Assembly (NCBI GenBank): GCA_050729555.1
Contig: JBOHLR010000001.1
Location: forward strand, 1 to 58,874
Direction of reading: 5' to 3'
From: REEB95 sp050729555
GTDB lineage: Bacteria > Pseudomonadota > Alphaproteobacteria > ATCC43930 > CGMCC-115725
DNA: 58,874 bases
Each line of letters opens with the position of its first letter. Within the stretch, counting starts at the first letter, position 1. Of the stretch, positions 45,677 through 54,806 are shown piece by piece. The notes under the pieces are model-generated. The model had not been told where the DNA came from and ran no database searches. It was given only the letters and a program-made list of their open reading frames with translations. A program made the position numbers and the translations under genes.

Positions 45677-46987
45677 TCACCGCAGCGCGGTCAGGTCGGC
45701 CCTATCGGTGATGACATAGAGCGAACCGCCCGCCACCACCGGATCAAGATAGACACCATCCGAGAATGTCATTTGGCCGAGCGGCTGACCGCTATAGGGC
45801 GAGATCGACAACGCCTCGCCGTTGGACGAGACGACCACCAGGCGGTTGCCCGCCAGCACCGGTCCCGACCAGCGCAAGGGGTTCTTCTTGGCTTCCTCGT
45901 CCTCGTAACGCGGCAACGGCCGCACCCAGCGCACATGGCCGTCGGATCGCAACAGACAAACCAGGTCGCGGTCGTTGGCCAGGACATAGATGTAGTCGCC
46001 GGCCACCCACGGCATGTGCGTGCCGCCGATATCCTGTTCCCAGACGCGGTCGCCGGTGCGCAGATCGATCGCCACGAGGATGCCAGAATGGCTGATGGCA
46101 AACACGCGGTCGCGGTCGATCACCGGCTGGCCGCGAATGTCGGCGAGCGACGACAGGGCGCCGAGCGGACGCGACGTCGCGAGATTGTCGGACCACACGG
46201 CCCGGCCATTCTCGACGCGCAGCGCATAAAGCTCGCCGGACGAATAGGGCACGATCACCGTGTCGCCCTGCACCGCCGGGCTCGCCCCGATCAACAGATC
46301 GGTGGGTTCCGGCAGGCCGTTGTGGGTCCACAGCCGATGCCCGTCGGCGGCGGCGAGGACTTCGAGTTCGTTGTCGACGGTAATCGCGAAGACACGGCCG
46401 GAAAAAGCGGTCGGCGGCCCGTGCGCCGGGCTCGCCAGGCTCTGGCGCCAGATTTCCTTGCCGGTCGCGGCATCGACGGCAACCACCTGGGCATAACCGG
46501 TGGCGATGAAGATGCGCCCGCCGTCATATGCGATGCCGCCGCCGAACATTGGCGTACCGGCATTCTTCGGCTGCGGATCGAAGCGCCAGATCCGGTCGCC
46601 GCTTTTCGCGTCGAAAGCCGAAACGACATCGTTGGCGTCGGCCGCGAAGACGCGGCCGTTGGCAACGATCGGTTGTGCAGTGACGCGGCCATACCGCCAG
46701 GATCCCTCGCCAACATCCGCCTTCCATGCGCGACTGATCGCGGGCGCGAGCGCGAGATGATACATCGCGTGATTGGCATAGCCGCCAGCGCCCGGCCATT
46801 CCGGGTTGTTGAACGGCGGCGGCAAGGTGATCGGCGTCGCTTCGAGCTTGGGATCCGGCGTCAGGCTCTTTTGCAGCTCCAGTACGGAGATGCGCGTTCC
46901 TTGGAGAGTAGTCTTCTTGGAACCGCCGCAAGCTGCAAGCGCCAGACACACCGCCAGCGCGACGCCGGTCGCGAGGCGGAAGGTCAT
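45677..46987 (-). CDS. bamB: Outer membrane protein assembly factor BamB
   Basis: 436 aa. Lipoprotein signal with lipobox LAAC (Cys20) followed by a PQQ-type beta-propeller with repeated blades (WRYGRVTAQPIVANGRVFAADAND, IWRFDPQPK, GDRVWEQDIGGTHMPW). BamB supports BamA in outer membrane protein insertion. Coupled to the upstream TPR-like gene (ATGA overlap) and followed by der, a conserved arrangement. Confidence 0.94.
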   Translation of the reverse strand: MTFRLATGVALAVCLALAACGGSKKTTLQGTRISVLELQKSLTPDPKLEATPITLPPPFNNPEWPGAGGYANHAMYHLALAPAISRAWKADVGEGSWRYGRVTAQPIVANGRVFAADANDVVSAFDAKSGDRIWRFDPQPKNAGTPMFGGGIAYDGGRIFIATGYAQVVAVDAATGKEIWRQSLASPAHGPPTAFSGRVFAITVDNELEVLAAADGHRLWTHNGLPEPTDLLIGASPAVQGDTVIVPYSSGELYALRVENGRAVWSDNLATSRPLGALSSLADIRGQPVIDRDRVFAISHSGILVAIDLRTGDRVWEQDIGGTHMPWVAGDYIYVLANDRDLVCLLRSDGHVRWVRPLPRYEDEEAKKNPLRWSGPVLAGNRLVVVSSNGEALSISPYSGQPLGQMTFSDGVYLDPVVAGGSLYVITDRADLTALR

Positions 46988-47628
46988 GGATTCAAAGCCG
47001 CGATCATCTGCGCCGCGCGCTGCCGTGCACTCGGCGGTGCATTGGGATCGTCAGCGAGCTGCTGGAAGCTCTTGCGCGCGCCCGCACTGTCGCCGGCTTT
47101 CAATTGGGCGAAACCGGTGAGCTCGACGGCGAACGGGTGCCACGGACTGGCACCGTTGGTCAGGGGTTTGAGCCGCTGGATCGCGCCGGCGGTGTCGCCT
47201 TTGTCGAGGGCCACATCCGCCGCGAGCAGCGTCGCTGCCGCACGGTAAACCGCATCGGCCGACGTGCCGGCCGCCAGCTGATCGTAAATCGCGAGTGCGC
47301 CGGCAGCGTCGCCGGTACGCGTCTTGACCGCCGCTTCCTCGAAGAGCGCCAACATGGCGTGTCCCGCGCCCGCGTGCTGGGCGATGGCCGCGAAAGCGTC
47401 GGCGGCGTCCTTGTCCTTGCCGTCGCGGACGAGGTCGAGGGCCGCTGCGAAGCGGACGCCGTCGGCAGCGCTGCGCTGGTCGCGGTACTGCCGCCAACCG
47501 ACGCCGACCGCGGTCGCGACCACGACGAGGACCGCCGCGACGATCACCCACCGGCCATGACGCGCCCACAGCTTCGCGAGGTTCTCCTTGCGGAGTTCCT
47601 CGTCGATTTCCCGGAAGATGTCGCTCAA
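46984..47628 (-). CDS. YfgM-like tetratricopeptide membrane protein
   Basis: 214 aa with a TTG start at 47628: the family N-terminus SDIFREIDEELRKENLAKLWARHG begins right after it, and the promoter at 47661-47689 lies downstream of the ATG at 47700, excluding that start. One membrane helix (about 28-47) and a periplasmic TPR-like domain follow. In E. coli YfgM associates with the Sec translocon and PpiD chaperone. The stop overlaps bamB. Confidence 0.88.
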   Translation of the reverse strand: MSDIFREIDEELRKENLAKLWARHGRWVIVAAVLVVVATAVGVGWRQYRDQRSAADGVRFAAALDLVRDGKDKDAADAFAAIAQHAGAGHAMLALFEEAAVKTRTGDAAGALAIYDQLAAGTSADAVYRAAATLLAADVALDKGDTAGAIQRLKPLTNGASPWHPFAVELTGFAQLKAGDSAGARKSFQQLADDPNAPPSARQRAAQMIAALNP

Positions 47629-47660
47629 AACCCGGCCCCGACCCGCGAAAAATGTCCGGT

Positions 47661-47689
47661 ACCATAACGCCTTGCCAGCGTTCCTGCAA
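47661..47689 (-). promoter_or_regulatory. Sigma70-type promoter of yfgM-like-bamB-der
   Basis: On the minus strand TTGCAG (47689-47684) and TATGGT (47666-47661) are exactly 17 bases apart, giving a leader of about 26 bases before the TTG start. The spacer to the divergent DUF2794 gene (47629-47777) holds no other feature. Confidence 0.6.
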
Positions 47690-47777
47690 ACCCCGGACAC
47701 GATGTTTTTCGGAGCTTACCGGCGCGGCAGGGCTGCTGGATTTCAGCCGCGAAATAGGAAAGACTGAGGAATCAGGC

Positions 47778-48179
47778 ATGCACAGCCTTCGCGAACCCCC
47801 GCGCGTGTCAATGGCCCCCATCACCCGCCTCAACGATCACCGTCGGTACCGGCGCGTCTTCTTCAGCCGCGCCGAACTCGATCAGTTGCTGCAAATTTAC
47901 AGCCGCCAGGTGATGCGCGGCGCGTGGCGCGACTACGCGATCGATCAACGCGATGGCGTGGCTACCTTCTCGATCTTCCGACATAGTCTCGAAAGCCCGC
48001 TATTTACGGTTGTAAAAAGCGCCGCTGGTGAATCACGCCACGACGCCTATGCCCTCCTGCAACGGCGCGTGCGGCTTGCCGTTGGCAGCACGCTCCGGGA
48101 GGTTCTCGCCGAGCTCGAGCGCGAGATGCGACGTGGTGGACGCGCGCTCGGCGCGTTCGCATTGTTGACGCCGGGCTGA
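47778..48179 (+). CDS. DUF2794 family protein
   Basis: 133 aa from the ATG at 47778. The core RRVFFSRAELDQLLQIYSRQVMRGAWRDYAID, followed by FSIFRHSLESPLFTVVK and an alpha-helical C-terminus, matches DUF2794, a family largely confined to Alphaproteobacteria. It is soluble, with no signal or membrane segment. Function unknown. It is divergent from the bamB operon. Confidence 0.8.
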   Translation: MHSLREPPRVSMAPITRLNDHRRYRRVFFSRAELDQLLQIYSRQVMRGAWRDYAIDQRDGVATFSIFRHSLESPLFTVVKSAAGESRHDAYALLQRRVRLAVGSTLREVLAELEREMRRGGRALGAFALLTPG

Positions 48180-48289
48180 TGTCGGTCGGCAGAATTACTT
48201 GGCAAACACAGGGATTTTCGCCAAAGTAACGCGCCGTTCAGAACGACGCGGGGGCGATCGGAAGAGAAGAAGGGCATCGCAGGAGACGT

Positions 48290-48526
48290 GCTGCCTGGAT
48301 CGCGGCCATCGGGCTGTCGCTCTTTCCGTTTGCGGCGCACGCCGGGAGCGGCATCGTCGATGAAATGAAGCTGGGTGTGCTGGATCATGACGTTCCGATC
48401 GGCGGCGATCACAAGAAGTGCTGCGTCGACGCCAACGGCGAAATTCTATTCATGTCACCAAGCTTCCTCCGGTGGTGCTAGGCGCCGCGACCGAACCTGG
48501 GCGTGCGCATGGGCTTCGGGTTCTAG
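48290..48526 (+). pseudogene. Decayed acyloxyacyl hydrolase (PagL-like lipid A deacylase), internally deleted
   Basis: One frame reads a signal-like AAWIAAIGLSLFPFAAHAG, then DEMKLGVLDHDVPIGGDH and NGEILFMSPSFLRW, the N-terminal signature of the acyloxyacyl hydrolase family. It has an in-frame TAG (48479-48481), continues APRPN and then LGVRMGFGF, which resembles the last beta-strand of the same family, and stops at 48524-48526. About 100 central residues with the catalytic His/Ser are therefore missing, and no start codon exists in frame after the TAA at 48227. A palindrome follows at 48531-48542. The whole 48180-48614 gap otherwise contains no gene. Confidence 0.72.
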
Positions 48527-48614
48527 ACGAGCCGGCGCCGGCCGCGCATCGTAGGATACCAATGTCGCCGCTGCAGTCGCGTCGGCCACCGGCCGCTTCA
48601 ACGAGTACCTTCAC

Positions 48615-51191
48615 ATGATGGGCCGTGTCATCGCGCGGGTGGTCGAATGGTCGCGCGCGCATGCACTTATTGTCGTTGCTGCGGCGTTGGCGCTGGCGAT
48701 CGCGTCGGGATTTTACTCGGCAAGCCGGATTACGGTCGATACCGATCTCGACAAGCTGATTTCGGCGAACCTGCCATGGCGCAAGCTGGCGCAAGAAATG
48801 GACAAGGCGTTTCCGCAGAAAGTCGATCTATTGGTGATCGTGATCGACGGCAGGACGCCCGATGAAACGGAAGATGCCGCGATTGCGCTGGCCGACAAGC
48901 TGCGCAGCGAACCGGCGATCTTTCGCGACGTCCGCCTGCCTGACCTCAACAAATTTTTCCGCCGCAACGGGCTGCTCTTCCTGCCGAAAACGCAGGTGCA
49001 GGACTACGCCAATCAAATGATTGCGGCACAGCCGTTCCTCGGATCGTTGGCGGCCGATCCGAGCCTGCGCGGCGTATTCGGCATCATCGATTTAATGGTT
49101 CAAGCGGTGCAGCAGGGCGCCGTCCAACCGCGCGACATCTCGGCGGCGTTGCGCGGCGTCGAACACGCGGCGGAGAGCACCCTTGCGGGCACCTATGCGC
49201 CCCTGTCGTGGCAGACCATGCTGAGCAACACGGCGCCGGCGCCCGACGATTTGCGCCGCATCGTGCTGACGCAACCGGCGCTCAATTATAAGTCGCTGAC
49301 GCCCGGCGCGGATGCGATCGCCGCCGTACGCAGCGCCGCCGTCGAGCTCGGCCTGACGCCCGATCGCGGCGTGCGGGTCCGGATCACGGGCTCGGTTGCG
49401 CTCGACGACGATCAGCTGGCAACGCTCGCCAAAGGCGCCGGGTTTTCGACGGCATTGTCCCTCGGACTGCTTTGCTTGTGGCTGCTGCTTGCCCTCCGTT
49501 CGCTCCGCATCTTCGTCGCCATCGTGATCACGCTAATCATCGGACTTGCGGCGACCACGGCTTTCGCCGTGCTCGCGATCGGCCCCTTCAATCCGATTTC
49601 AGTCGCATTCGCCGTATTGTTCGTCGGCATATCCGTTGATCTTGGCATCCAATTTAGCGTGCGTTATCGCGACGAACGTTATCGTGTCGGCGACCTGACC
49701 GAAGCGTTGACGCGCGCGGCCCGCGGCATCGGTCGCGCGATGGCCGTTGCGGCTTTGTCCGCGGGTGTGGGCTTTTTCGCCTTCGTCCCGACGGATTACA
49801 GCGGCGTGTCCGAACTTGGATGGATCGCCGGCGTCGGCATGCTGATTGCTCTTGTGCTCAATCTCACACTGCTGCCGGCTCTGATTGCTCTCATGCGGCC
49901 GCGCGGCGAACCGCGCCCCGTCGGCTTCGCCTGGGCGCGCGCGGCGGATCGTCTACTCGTACGGCGCCGCGGCGTGGTGCTGATCGGCGCGGTGATCGTG
50001 GCCGTGCTGTGCCTTGCCGCCCTGCCTTACATCCATTTCGATTTCAATCCGCTCGACCTGCAGAATCAACAATCCGAGTCGGTTGCGACGCTCAATGACC
50101 TGATGTCGGATCCGATGAACACACCTTATACGATCGATATCCTGACGCCCTCGCCGGCCGCGGCTGCAGCGCTGGCGAAACGGCTGGATGCTCTTCCGGA
50201 GGTTGACCAGACGGTCACGATTTCGAGCTTCGTGCCCGACGACCAGGACGCCAAGCTGGCGATCATCGCCGACGCCAGGACGCTCCTGGCGCCAACCCTG
50301 TCCCCGCCGACGGTCAAGCCGCCGCCGACCGATCTCGAAATCCTCGATGCGATGCGCACGACTGATGGCGAATTGAAGGGAATCGCCAGTCGTTATGCGG
50401 GTGCTGAGCGCGTCGCGTATGTCCTGGACAGGTTGCTGGCGAAGAAACCCAATCCGCTGCCGCTACTTAAGGCGAATCTGTCCGACGAAATTCTCAATCG
50501 TCTGCAGGACGTTCGCCTGGCGCTCGACGCGCAAAAGATCACACTCGATAATATTCCGCCGGCAGTGAAGCGCGATTGGGTGACCGCCGACGGGCGTGCG
50601 CTGGTTGAGGCTTATCCCAAAGGCGATCCGCGCGACAACACCGTGCTACGCCGCTTCGTCAAAGCCGTCCGCGCCATCGCGCCCGATGCGACGGGGTCAC
50701 CCGTGACGATACAAGAATCAGCGCGCACGGTGACCCGCGCCTTCGTGACCGCCGGTATCATCGCTGTCGCGGCGATCGCACTGCTTTTATTGATCGTGTT
50801 GCAACGTGCGCGCGACGTCATGGTTGTGCTGGTGCCGCTGCTGCTGGCGGGTCTGTTGACGTTGGCAACCACCGCCGTATTCGACCTACCGCTCAATTAC
50901 GCGAATATCATCGCACTGCCGCTGTTGCTCGGCATCGGCGTGTCCTTCGACATCTATTTCGTGATGCGTTGGCGCGCTGGCAACGCAGATTTGCTGCGAT
51001 CGAGCACGGCGCGCGCCATCCTGTTCAGCGCGCTGACCACCGGCACCGCGTTCGGTAGCCTGGCGTTGTCGAACCATCCCGGCACCGCGTCGATGGGCGT
51101 GCTGCTGACGATATCGCTCGGCTATACGCTGTTGTGCACGTTCATCGTGCTGCCGGCGCTGCTCGGCCCGCCGCCGGCCAAGTCCGACTAA
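48615..51191 (+). CDS. hpnN: Hopanoid transporter HpnN (RND/MMPL family)
   Basis: 858 aa. Two halves, each with one helix, a large periplasmic domain and five helices: TM1 at about 13-35, periplasmic region 36-275, helices 275-430, then the repeat to 855. VGISVDLGIQFSVRYRDER and LGIGVSFDIYFVMRW are the paired TM4 signatures. In Rhodopseudomonas HpnN is required to move hopanoids to the outer membrane. Tandem ATGs begin it, with no ribosome site. Hopanoid genes hpnJ and hpnI converge on it with a 10-base gap. Confidence 0.9.
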   Translation: MMGRVIARVVEWSRAHALIVVAAALALAIASGFYSASRITVDTDLDKLISANLPWRKLAQEMDKAFPQKVDLLVIVIDGRTPDETEDAAIALADKLRSEPAIFRDVRLPDLNKFFRRNGLLFLPKTQVQDYANQMIAAQPFLGSLAADPSLRGVFGIIDLMVQAVQQGAVQPRDISAALRGVEHAAESTLAGTYAPLSWQTMLSNTAPAPDDLRRIVLTQPALNYKSLTPGADAIAAVRSAAVELGLTPDRGVRVRITGSVALDDDQLATLAKGAGFSTALSLGLLCLWLLLALRSLRIFVAIVITLIIGLAATTAFAVLAIGPFNPISVAFAVLFVGISVDLGIQFSVRYRDERYRVGDLTEALTRAARGIGRAMAVAALSAGVGFFAFVPTDYSGVSELGWIAGVGMLIALVLNLTLLPALIALMRPRGEPRPVGFAWARAADRLLVRRRGVVLIGAVIVAVLCLAALPYIHFDFNPLDLQNQQSESVATLNDLMSDPMNTPYTIDILTPSPAAAAALAKRLDALPEVDQTVTISSFVPDDQDAKLAIIADARTLLAPTLSPPTVKPPPTDLEILDAMRTTDGELKGIASRYAGAERVAYVLDRLLAKKPNPLPLLKANLSDEILNRLQDVRLALDAQKITLDNIPPAVKRDWVTADGRALVEAYPKGDPRDNTVLRRFVKAVRAIAPDATGSPVTIQESARTVTRAFVTAGIIAVAAIALLLLIVLQRARDVMVVLVPLLLAGLLTLATTAVFDLPLNYANIIALPLLLGIGVSFDIYFVMRWRAGNADLLRSSTARAILFSALTTGTAFGSLALSNHPGTASMGVLLTISLGYTLLCTFIVLPALLGPPPAKSD

Positions 51192-51201
51192 ACGATCGCC
51201 G

Positions 51202-52629
51202 TCAGTGCGCCAGCTCGCGCTCGCGCAGGAAGTGGAAGAACTCCACGCCTTCGCGCAGCCGGCGCACCATCATCTCCGGGCTCCGCACCATTTCGCCGAC
51301 GATCGACGCGATCTTGCCGGCGCGGAAATAGAACTTTTTGTAGAAGGTCTCCACCGAGTCGAAGATTTCCTGGTGCGACAGATGCGGGTATTGGAGCGGC
51401 GCGATCTGGATGCCGTGATCGTCGATGAGATCGGCATGGGCGGCGTCGAGCCAACCGTTCTCGACCGCCTGCTTGTGCAGGAAGGTGCCCGGATAGGGTG
51501 CCGCGAGCGAGACCTGAATGGTGTGCGGGTTGATCTCGGTCGCAAACTTGATGGTCTCTTCGATCGTTTCCCGCGTCTCGCCAGGTAGTCCGAGAATGAA
51601 CGTGCCGTGGATGGTGACGCCGACGTCGTGGCAATCCTTGGTGAAGCGCTTCGCCACGTCGATCAGCATGCCCTTCTTGATGTTGTGCAGGATCTTCTGA
51701 TTGCCCGACTCATAGCCGACCAGCAGCAACCGCAACCCGTGGTCCTTGAGCACCTTGAGCGTTTCGCGCGGTACGTTCGCCTTGGCGTTGCATGACCACA
51801 CCACGCCGAGCTTACCGAGCTCCTTGGCGATCGCCTCGGCGCGCGGCAGGTTGTCGGTGAACGTATCGTCGTCGAAGAAGAACTCGCGCACCTGCGGGAA
51901 ATAATGCTTGGCGAGGCGAATCTCCTCGACCACGTGATCGACGCTGCGCACTCGATACCGGTGTCCGCCCACGGTCTGCGGCCACAGGCAGAACGTGCAT
52001 CGCGATTTGCAGCCGCGTCCGGTGTAGAGCGAGACGTAAGGATGCTTGAGGTAGCCGATGAAATAATCCTCGATCCGCAGGTCGCGCTTGTAGACCTCGG
52101 TGACGAAGGGCAACGCATCCATATTCTCGAGCGTCGCGCGCTCCGGATTGTGGACGATAACACCGGCGTCGTTGCGGTAGCTCAGACCGTCGATGCGGTC
52201 CCAGGTGCGCTCTTCGGCGACTTCCTTGATCGTGAAATCGAATTCGTTGCGACCGACGAAGTCGACAGCCGTCGACGCCTTGAGGCTTTCCTCCGGCTCG
52301 ACCGCGACCTTGGCGCCGACAAAGCCGACTTTAAGCCGTGGATTCTGATCCTTCATCGCCTGCGCGACCTTGACGTCGTTCGCGAAGGACGGCGTCGAGG
52401 TATGCACGACGACGAGATCGTAGGTCTTGGCGAGCGGCAGAACCTGGTCGAGCGTGATGCCAGCCGGCGGCGCGTCAATCAACCGGCTGTCCGGGACAAG
52501 CGCGGCCGGCTGGGCGAGCCAAGTCGGATACCAGAACGAGCGGATTTCGCGTCGCGCCTGATAGCGCGAGCCGGCACCGCCATCGAAACCCTCGAACGAA
52601 GGCGGTTGCAGGAACAACGTTTTCATCAT
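51202..52629 (-). CDS. hpnJ: Hopanoid biosynthesis radical SAM protein HpnJ
   Basis: 475 aa. N-terminal B12-binding-like region (about 1-150), then the radical SAM motif CxxxCxxC in RGCKSRCTFC (about residues 205-212), and GGHRYRVRSVDHVVEEI and FFDDDTFTDN. HpnJ is proposed to contract the glucosamine of the hopanoid side chain to a cyclitol ether. The start is one of two adjacent ATGs overlapping the hpnI stop. hpnK, usually associated, is not next to it. Confidence 0.92.
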   Translation of the reverse strand: MMKTLFLQPPSFEGFDGGAGSRYQARREIRSFWYPTWLAQPAALVPDSRLIDAPPAGITLDQVLPLAKTYDLVVVHTSTPSFANDVKVAQAMKDQNPRLKVGFVGAKVAVEPEESLKASTAVDFVGRNEFDFTIKEVAEERTWDRIDGLSYRNDAGVIVHNPERATLENMDALPFVTEVYKRDLRIEDYFIGYLKHPYVSLYTGRGCKSRCTFCLWPQTVGGHRYRVRSVDHVVEEIRLAKHYFPQVREFFFDDDTFTDNLPRAEAIAKELGKLGVVWSCNAKANVPRETLKVLKDHGLRLLLVGYESGNQKILHNIKKGMLIDVAKRFTKDCHDVGVTIHGTFILGLPGETRETIEETIKFATEINPHTIQVSLAAPYPGTFLHKQAVENGWLDAAHADLIDDHGIQIAPLQYPHLSHQEIFDSVETFYKKFYFRAGKIASIVGEMVRSPEMMVRRLREGVEFFHFLRERELAH

Positions 52630-53780
52630 ACCGAACTGTCTCCGTCGAGGGTGAGGCGACCGCCCCTGGCGAGCCGGTAGCGCCGGTCGCGCCAAGCCAC
52701 GCTCTGCGCGAAGAAGCTAGCGATAAACACGGCAAACGACAACCCATCGCGCAGTAAAATGAGGTAAATCGGTGTTCGGCGAAGGCCCAGAACCCGATCA
52801 TTGAGCCAAACGGTACTCAACCGCGCCAAAATCGCCGCGATTAAGCCATAAAGCGACCACGCAACCGGGTGGATCAGGACCGCGAGCACCGCCAGCATCA
52901 CGGGGTGGATGATGATCGATCCGGCGTAGCCGGCCGGCGCCACCATGCGCACGGTTCGTGCCCAACGTAGCTCATGACCGAACAACGCGCCCAATCCGGG
53001 CTCGAAGACGATGTTGTCGACGATCACCGGCGCCAGCACGACTTCGCGGCCGATATGCCGCACCGCTGCGCCGAGCGCGTGATCGTCCGCCAACTGATCC
53101 GCAATCGCGGCGAAGCCGCCGATGGCGTCGAGGTTCGTTCGCGACATCGCCAGCGTGGCGCCAAAGGCTCCGTCGCCCGCGTCCAGCATTTCGCCGACGG
53201 CGGCTTCCGGAAAAAATCCGTGATTGATGTGCAGGCAAGCGACACGCGACCAGAAATCGTTTCCGGCCGGCACGCCCCGATAGAGGCAGGTCACCAGGCC
53301 GACGTCCGGCGCCGAAAGCAGCGGCGCGATCGTCGCGAGATAATCGGGCATCACGCGCATGTCGCTGTCGGAGATCGCCAGCTGTCCGTGCCGCGCGGCC
53401 GGCAGCATGTTCATCAGGTTGGCGATCTTACGATTCGGTGCACGGGCATCGCCGCCGGTCACCAGGACAAGATCAAGCGCCGGAAACTCCGCAATCAGCC
53501 GGCGAACCACCGGTACCGCAGGATCGTCCGCCTCGGCAACGCCGAAAACGACCTGGAACGGCGCATACGTCTGTTGGCAAAACGACCGGAGGTTCTCGTA
53601 CAGCCCGACATCGGCACCGCGCAGAGGCTTCAGGACCGTAATCGGAGTCGCCGCGCCGCTATGGCGCGGTCGGGCCAGCAGGATTCGGACCGCGTATGCG
53701 GAAACCGCGAGGTATAGCAAGCCGGCAACACTCGCTACCAGGCACGCCCACCCCGGAAAAACCAGCCATTCCAAGTGCAT
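52626..53780 (-). CDS. hpnI: Hopanoid biosynthesis glycosyltransferase HpnI
   Basis: 384 aa, GT2/GT21 ceramide-glucosyltransferase type. A membrane anchor (about 10-35), VLKPLRGAD, the DxD in AISDSDMRV, acceptor-site Asp pair in QLADDHALG, the HELRWARTVR (RW) motif, and three C-terminal helices. It adds N-acetylglucosamine to bacteriohopanetetrol. Coupled to hpnJ. It is divergent from mlaA; the 185-base spacer shows no further gene. Confidence 0.9.
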   Translation of the reverse strand: MHLEWLVFPGWACLVASVAGLLYLAVSAYAVRILLARPRHSGAATPITVLKPLRGADVGLYENLRSFCQQTYAPFQVVFGVAEADDPAVPVVRRLIAEFPALDLVLVTGGDARAPNRKIANLMNMLPAARHGQLAISDSDMRVMPDYLATIAPLLSAPDVGLVTCLYRGVPAGNDFWSRVACLHINHGFFPEAAVGEMLDAGDGAFGATLAMSRTNLDAIGGFAAIADQLADDHALGAAVRHIGREVVLAPVIVDNIVFEPGLGALFGHELRWARTVRMVAPAGYAGSIIIHPVMLAVLAVLIHPVAWSLYGLIAAILARLSTVWLNDRVLGLRRTPIYLILLRDGLSFAVFIASFFAQSVAWRDRRYRLARGGRLTLDGDSSV

Positions 53781-53965
53781 CCACCCACCACTGCATGCGA
53801 TCCGGAAGCGTCAAGGTTTTAGCCATCGACACAAGTAAAAAATGCTGTTGCATTCGTTCGAATCGCTGTCAACCATGCGGCCATAGACGCCGGTGCGGCA
53901 TCCGATTCGCTAACGCCACCACACGAAGGACGAAGCCGGTCTCCATCTTGCCCAACTCAATCCGA

Positions 53966-54775
53966 ATGATCCGGACGCTGCTCCTCGCGGGTCTGCTCCT
54001 CCCCCTGGTCGCCTGCGCCACGCCACCCACCGATCCGGCCGCGCGCGCCGAGTTCGAAGCGACGAACGATCCCTTCGAGCCGACCAATCGGGTCATTTTC
54101 AAAGCCAACGACTACTTCTACACCTACGTCGTCCGCCCGATCGCGAAGGCCTATGTCTGGGTCGTACCCCAGTTCGGACGCGACCGGATTCATGATTTCC
54201 TGCAGAATCTGGACGAACCGGTGATCTGGGCGAACGACATGGTCCAGGGCGAATGGCACGCGGCCGACGTCACCACCGGCCGGTTCCTGGCGAACAGTAC
54301 CTTCGGCATCGGCGGCCTCTGGGATATCGCCAGTGATTCGGGGCTGAAGAAGCAATCGGGTGATTTCGGGCAGACGCTGTACCATTACGGCGTACCGGAC
54401 GGCCCTTATCTCGTGTTGCCGCTCTTCGGACCGTCGAACCCGCGCGATGCCGTCGGCATGGGCGCCGACAGCCTCGCCGATCCGTTCGACTGGCTGGCAA
54501 GCTATTACGGCCACGGCGGCGCGACCTGGTATCGCTTCGGTGCCGAGGGTCTCGACGAATACACCGACCATATGGATGAGCTCGACGAGCTCAAGAAGAA
54601 CTCGATCGACTATTACGCCGCAATTCGCAGCTTGTGGCGTCAGCATCGCGCCAGCGAGCTCCGCCACGGCGCGCCAGCGGCGTCGCCAGTGGGGCTTGAA
54701 GGTCTTTACGATGGCTCGACACCGGCGCAGCCGCAAAGCGCGTCGCAAACCGCAAGCGACGACGGTCACCAGTAA
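53966..54775 (+). CDS. mlaA: MlaA (VacJ) family outer membrane lipoprotein
   Basis: 269 aa. Signal with lipobox LVAC (about residue 17), then the VacJ core: NDPFEPTNRVIFKANDYFYTYVVRPIAKAY, the NLDEPVIWANDMVQGE helix, FLANSTFGIGGLWDIA and FGQTLYHYGVPDGPYLVLPLFGPSNPRD. MlaA is the outer membrane donut that removes misplaced phospholipid and hands it to MlaC. The ATG at 53966 begins the signal; a TTG 6 codons earlier is possible. It converges with hpnM, an MlaC homologue. Confidence 0.93.
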   Translation: MIRTLLLAGLLLPLVACATPPTDPAARAEFEATNDPFEPTNRVIFKANDYFYTYVVRPIAKAYVWVVPQFGRDRIHDFLQNLDEPVIWANDMVQGEWHAADVTTGRFLANSTFGIGGLWDIASDSGLKKQSGDFGQTLYHYGVPDGPYLVLPLFGPSNPRDAVGMGADSLADPFDWLASYYGHGGATWYRFGAEGLDEYTDHMDELDELKKNSIDYYAAIRSLWRQHRASELRHGAPAASPVGLEGLYDGSTPAQPQSASQTASDDGHQ

Positions 54776-54776
54776 C

Positions 54777-54806
54777 GTGGCTCAGCTCGCGAGCTGAGCC
54801 ACCTTT
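54777..54806 (+). terminator. Perfect 13-bp palindrome terminator between mlaA and hpnM
   Basis: A perfect 26-base palindrome (54777-54802) starts 2 bases after the mlaA stop and is followed by CTTTTC. It overlaps the last codons and stop of hpnM on the other strand. In the plus direction it fits an intrinsic terminator; in the minus direction no T-run follows. Confidence 0.65.

Noticed and set aside
45248..47248. 666-codon open frame on the plus strand opposite der and bamB
   Set aside because: Same reasoning: both genes beneath it are unmistakable, and the antisense protein has shadow-frame composition.
48418..48618. 66-codon plus-strand frame before hpnN
   Set aside because: It runs out of frame through the deacylase relic, has no ribosome site and no family features.
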